In this document: positions 43,720 through 43,894 of the stretch, piece by piece | Layout of the letters: each line of letters begins with the position of its first letter | Position numbering within the stretch: position 1 is the stretch's first letter | Assembly: GCA_910588215.1 (NCBI GenBank) | Contig: CAJUQJ010000033.1 | Location: 1-43,894, forward strand | Direction of reading: 5' to 3' | Length of the DNA stretch: 43,894 bases | Source: an uncultured Lachnospiraceae bacterium | Lineage (GTDB): Bacteria; Bacillota; Clostridia; Lachnospirales; Lachnospiraceae | The notes under the pieces: generated by a model | Told to the model about the DNA's origin: nothing | Database searches by the model: none | Seen by the model: the letters and a program-made list of their open reading frames with translations, nothing else | Translations under genes and position numbers: made by a program

Positions 43720-43894
43720 TTAACAAAGCGACATATCGGTATTTATAAGGTGATTAGGATATGGAAGATAATATTTATTGTATAGTGAAAACCACATCAG
43801 GCTTGATAAACTGGAAGTTACTTAACAATATGTGCTGTTATAATTGTATAACTATATGAATTGATAGTAATTTTGATATTTTCAACTTCGCAAT

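Noticed and set aside
43761..43859. 32-codon frame MEDNIYCIVKTTSGLINWKL... after the KTR gene
   Set aside because: Too short and without a clear ribosome site or family match; it may be the start of something degraded, but nothing supports it. I see no other feature from 43720 to the window end.
1..43894. CRISPR array or rRNA
   Set aside because: No regularly spaced repeats and no rRNA-like sequence were seen on either strand.

Overview
The window looks like a low-GC Gram-positive Clostridia chromosome, most likely Lachnospiraceae. The basis is the housekeeping order polA - coaE - large FtsA-like ATPase - WalJ-type metallo-beta-lactamase protein, the UPF0237/UPF0210 pair, strong AGGAGG ribosome sites, and a Pel-type exopolysaccharide operon without outer-membrane components. 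The species cannot be named from the sequence alone.

Layout. (1) 1-11.9 kb is visibly AT-rich and holds variable surface-glycan genes. At the left edge is a cut-off fucosyltransferase-like gene. On the + strand are a family 2 glycosyltransferase and a flippase-type ABC transporter. On the - strand are a polytopic membrane protein, two related GT2 enzymes around a frameshifted GT4, a ferredoxin/FrhB-type oxidoreductase, a polysaccharide pyruvyl transferase and a DUF1919 protein. (2) 11.9-25.3 kb is more GC-rich and reads on the - strand as one Pel-like operon: pelD (fused to an SDR-like domain) - pelE - DUF2194 (PelA-like) - pelF - pelG - DUF2304/GT2 fusion - DUF4832 protein - a second large membrane protein paralogous to the one in region 1. 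(3) A cytosolic chemoreceptor with a zinc-binding CZB domain diverges from pelD across an intergenic region with a perfect 12-bp inverted repeat. (4) 27-37.2 kb is core: UPF0210, UPF0237 (ACT), MBL hydrolase, FtsA-like ATPase, coaE, polA, a zinc-finger membrane protein and a secreted GH25 lysozyme. (5) From about 37.5 kb the sequence is a decayed, AT-rich mosaic around tRNA-Leu(CAA): a broken lipoprotein gene, a truncated lemA, an orphan gene under a strong promoter with tandem operators, a ParB-like remnant, an apparently autoinhibited Fic enzyme, a HicB fragment, IS110 and IS21 remnants, a truncated TnpV, and an intact MerR-controlled metalloprotease operon followed by a Cys-rich KTR protein.

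How it fits together. PelD is predicted to sense c-di-GMP at a retained RxxD I-site and, with PelE, to activate the PelF synthase and PelG transporter; the extracellular DUF2194 and DUF4832 proteins would process or bind the polymer. The AT-rich left segment looks like an exchangeable glycan cassette beside this operon, bounded by the two paralogous membrane proteins. The tRNA-Leu gene appears to mark the edge of an integrated and later eroded island.

The most interesting points are the SDR-PelD fusion with its operator-like palindrome, the homopolymer frameshift in a glycosyltransferase, the paralogous GT-C-like membrane proteins, and the orphan gene behind a tandem 15-bp operator.
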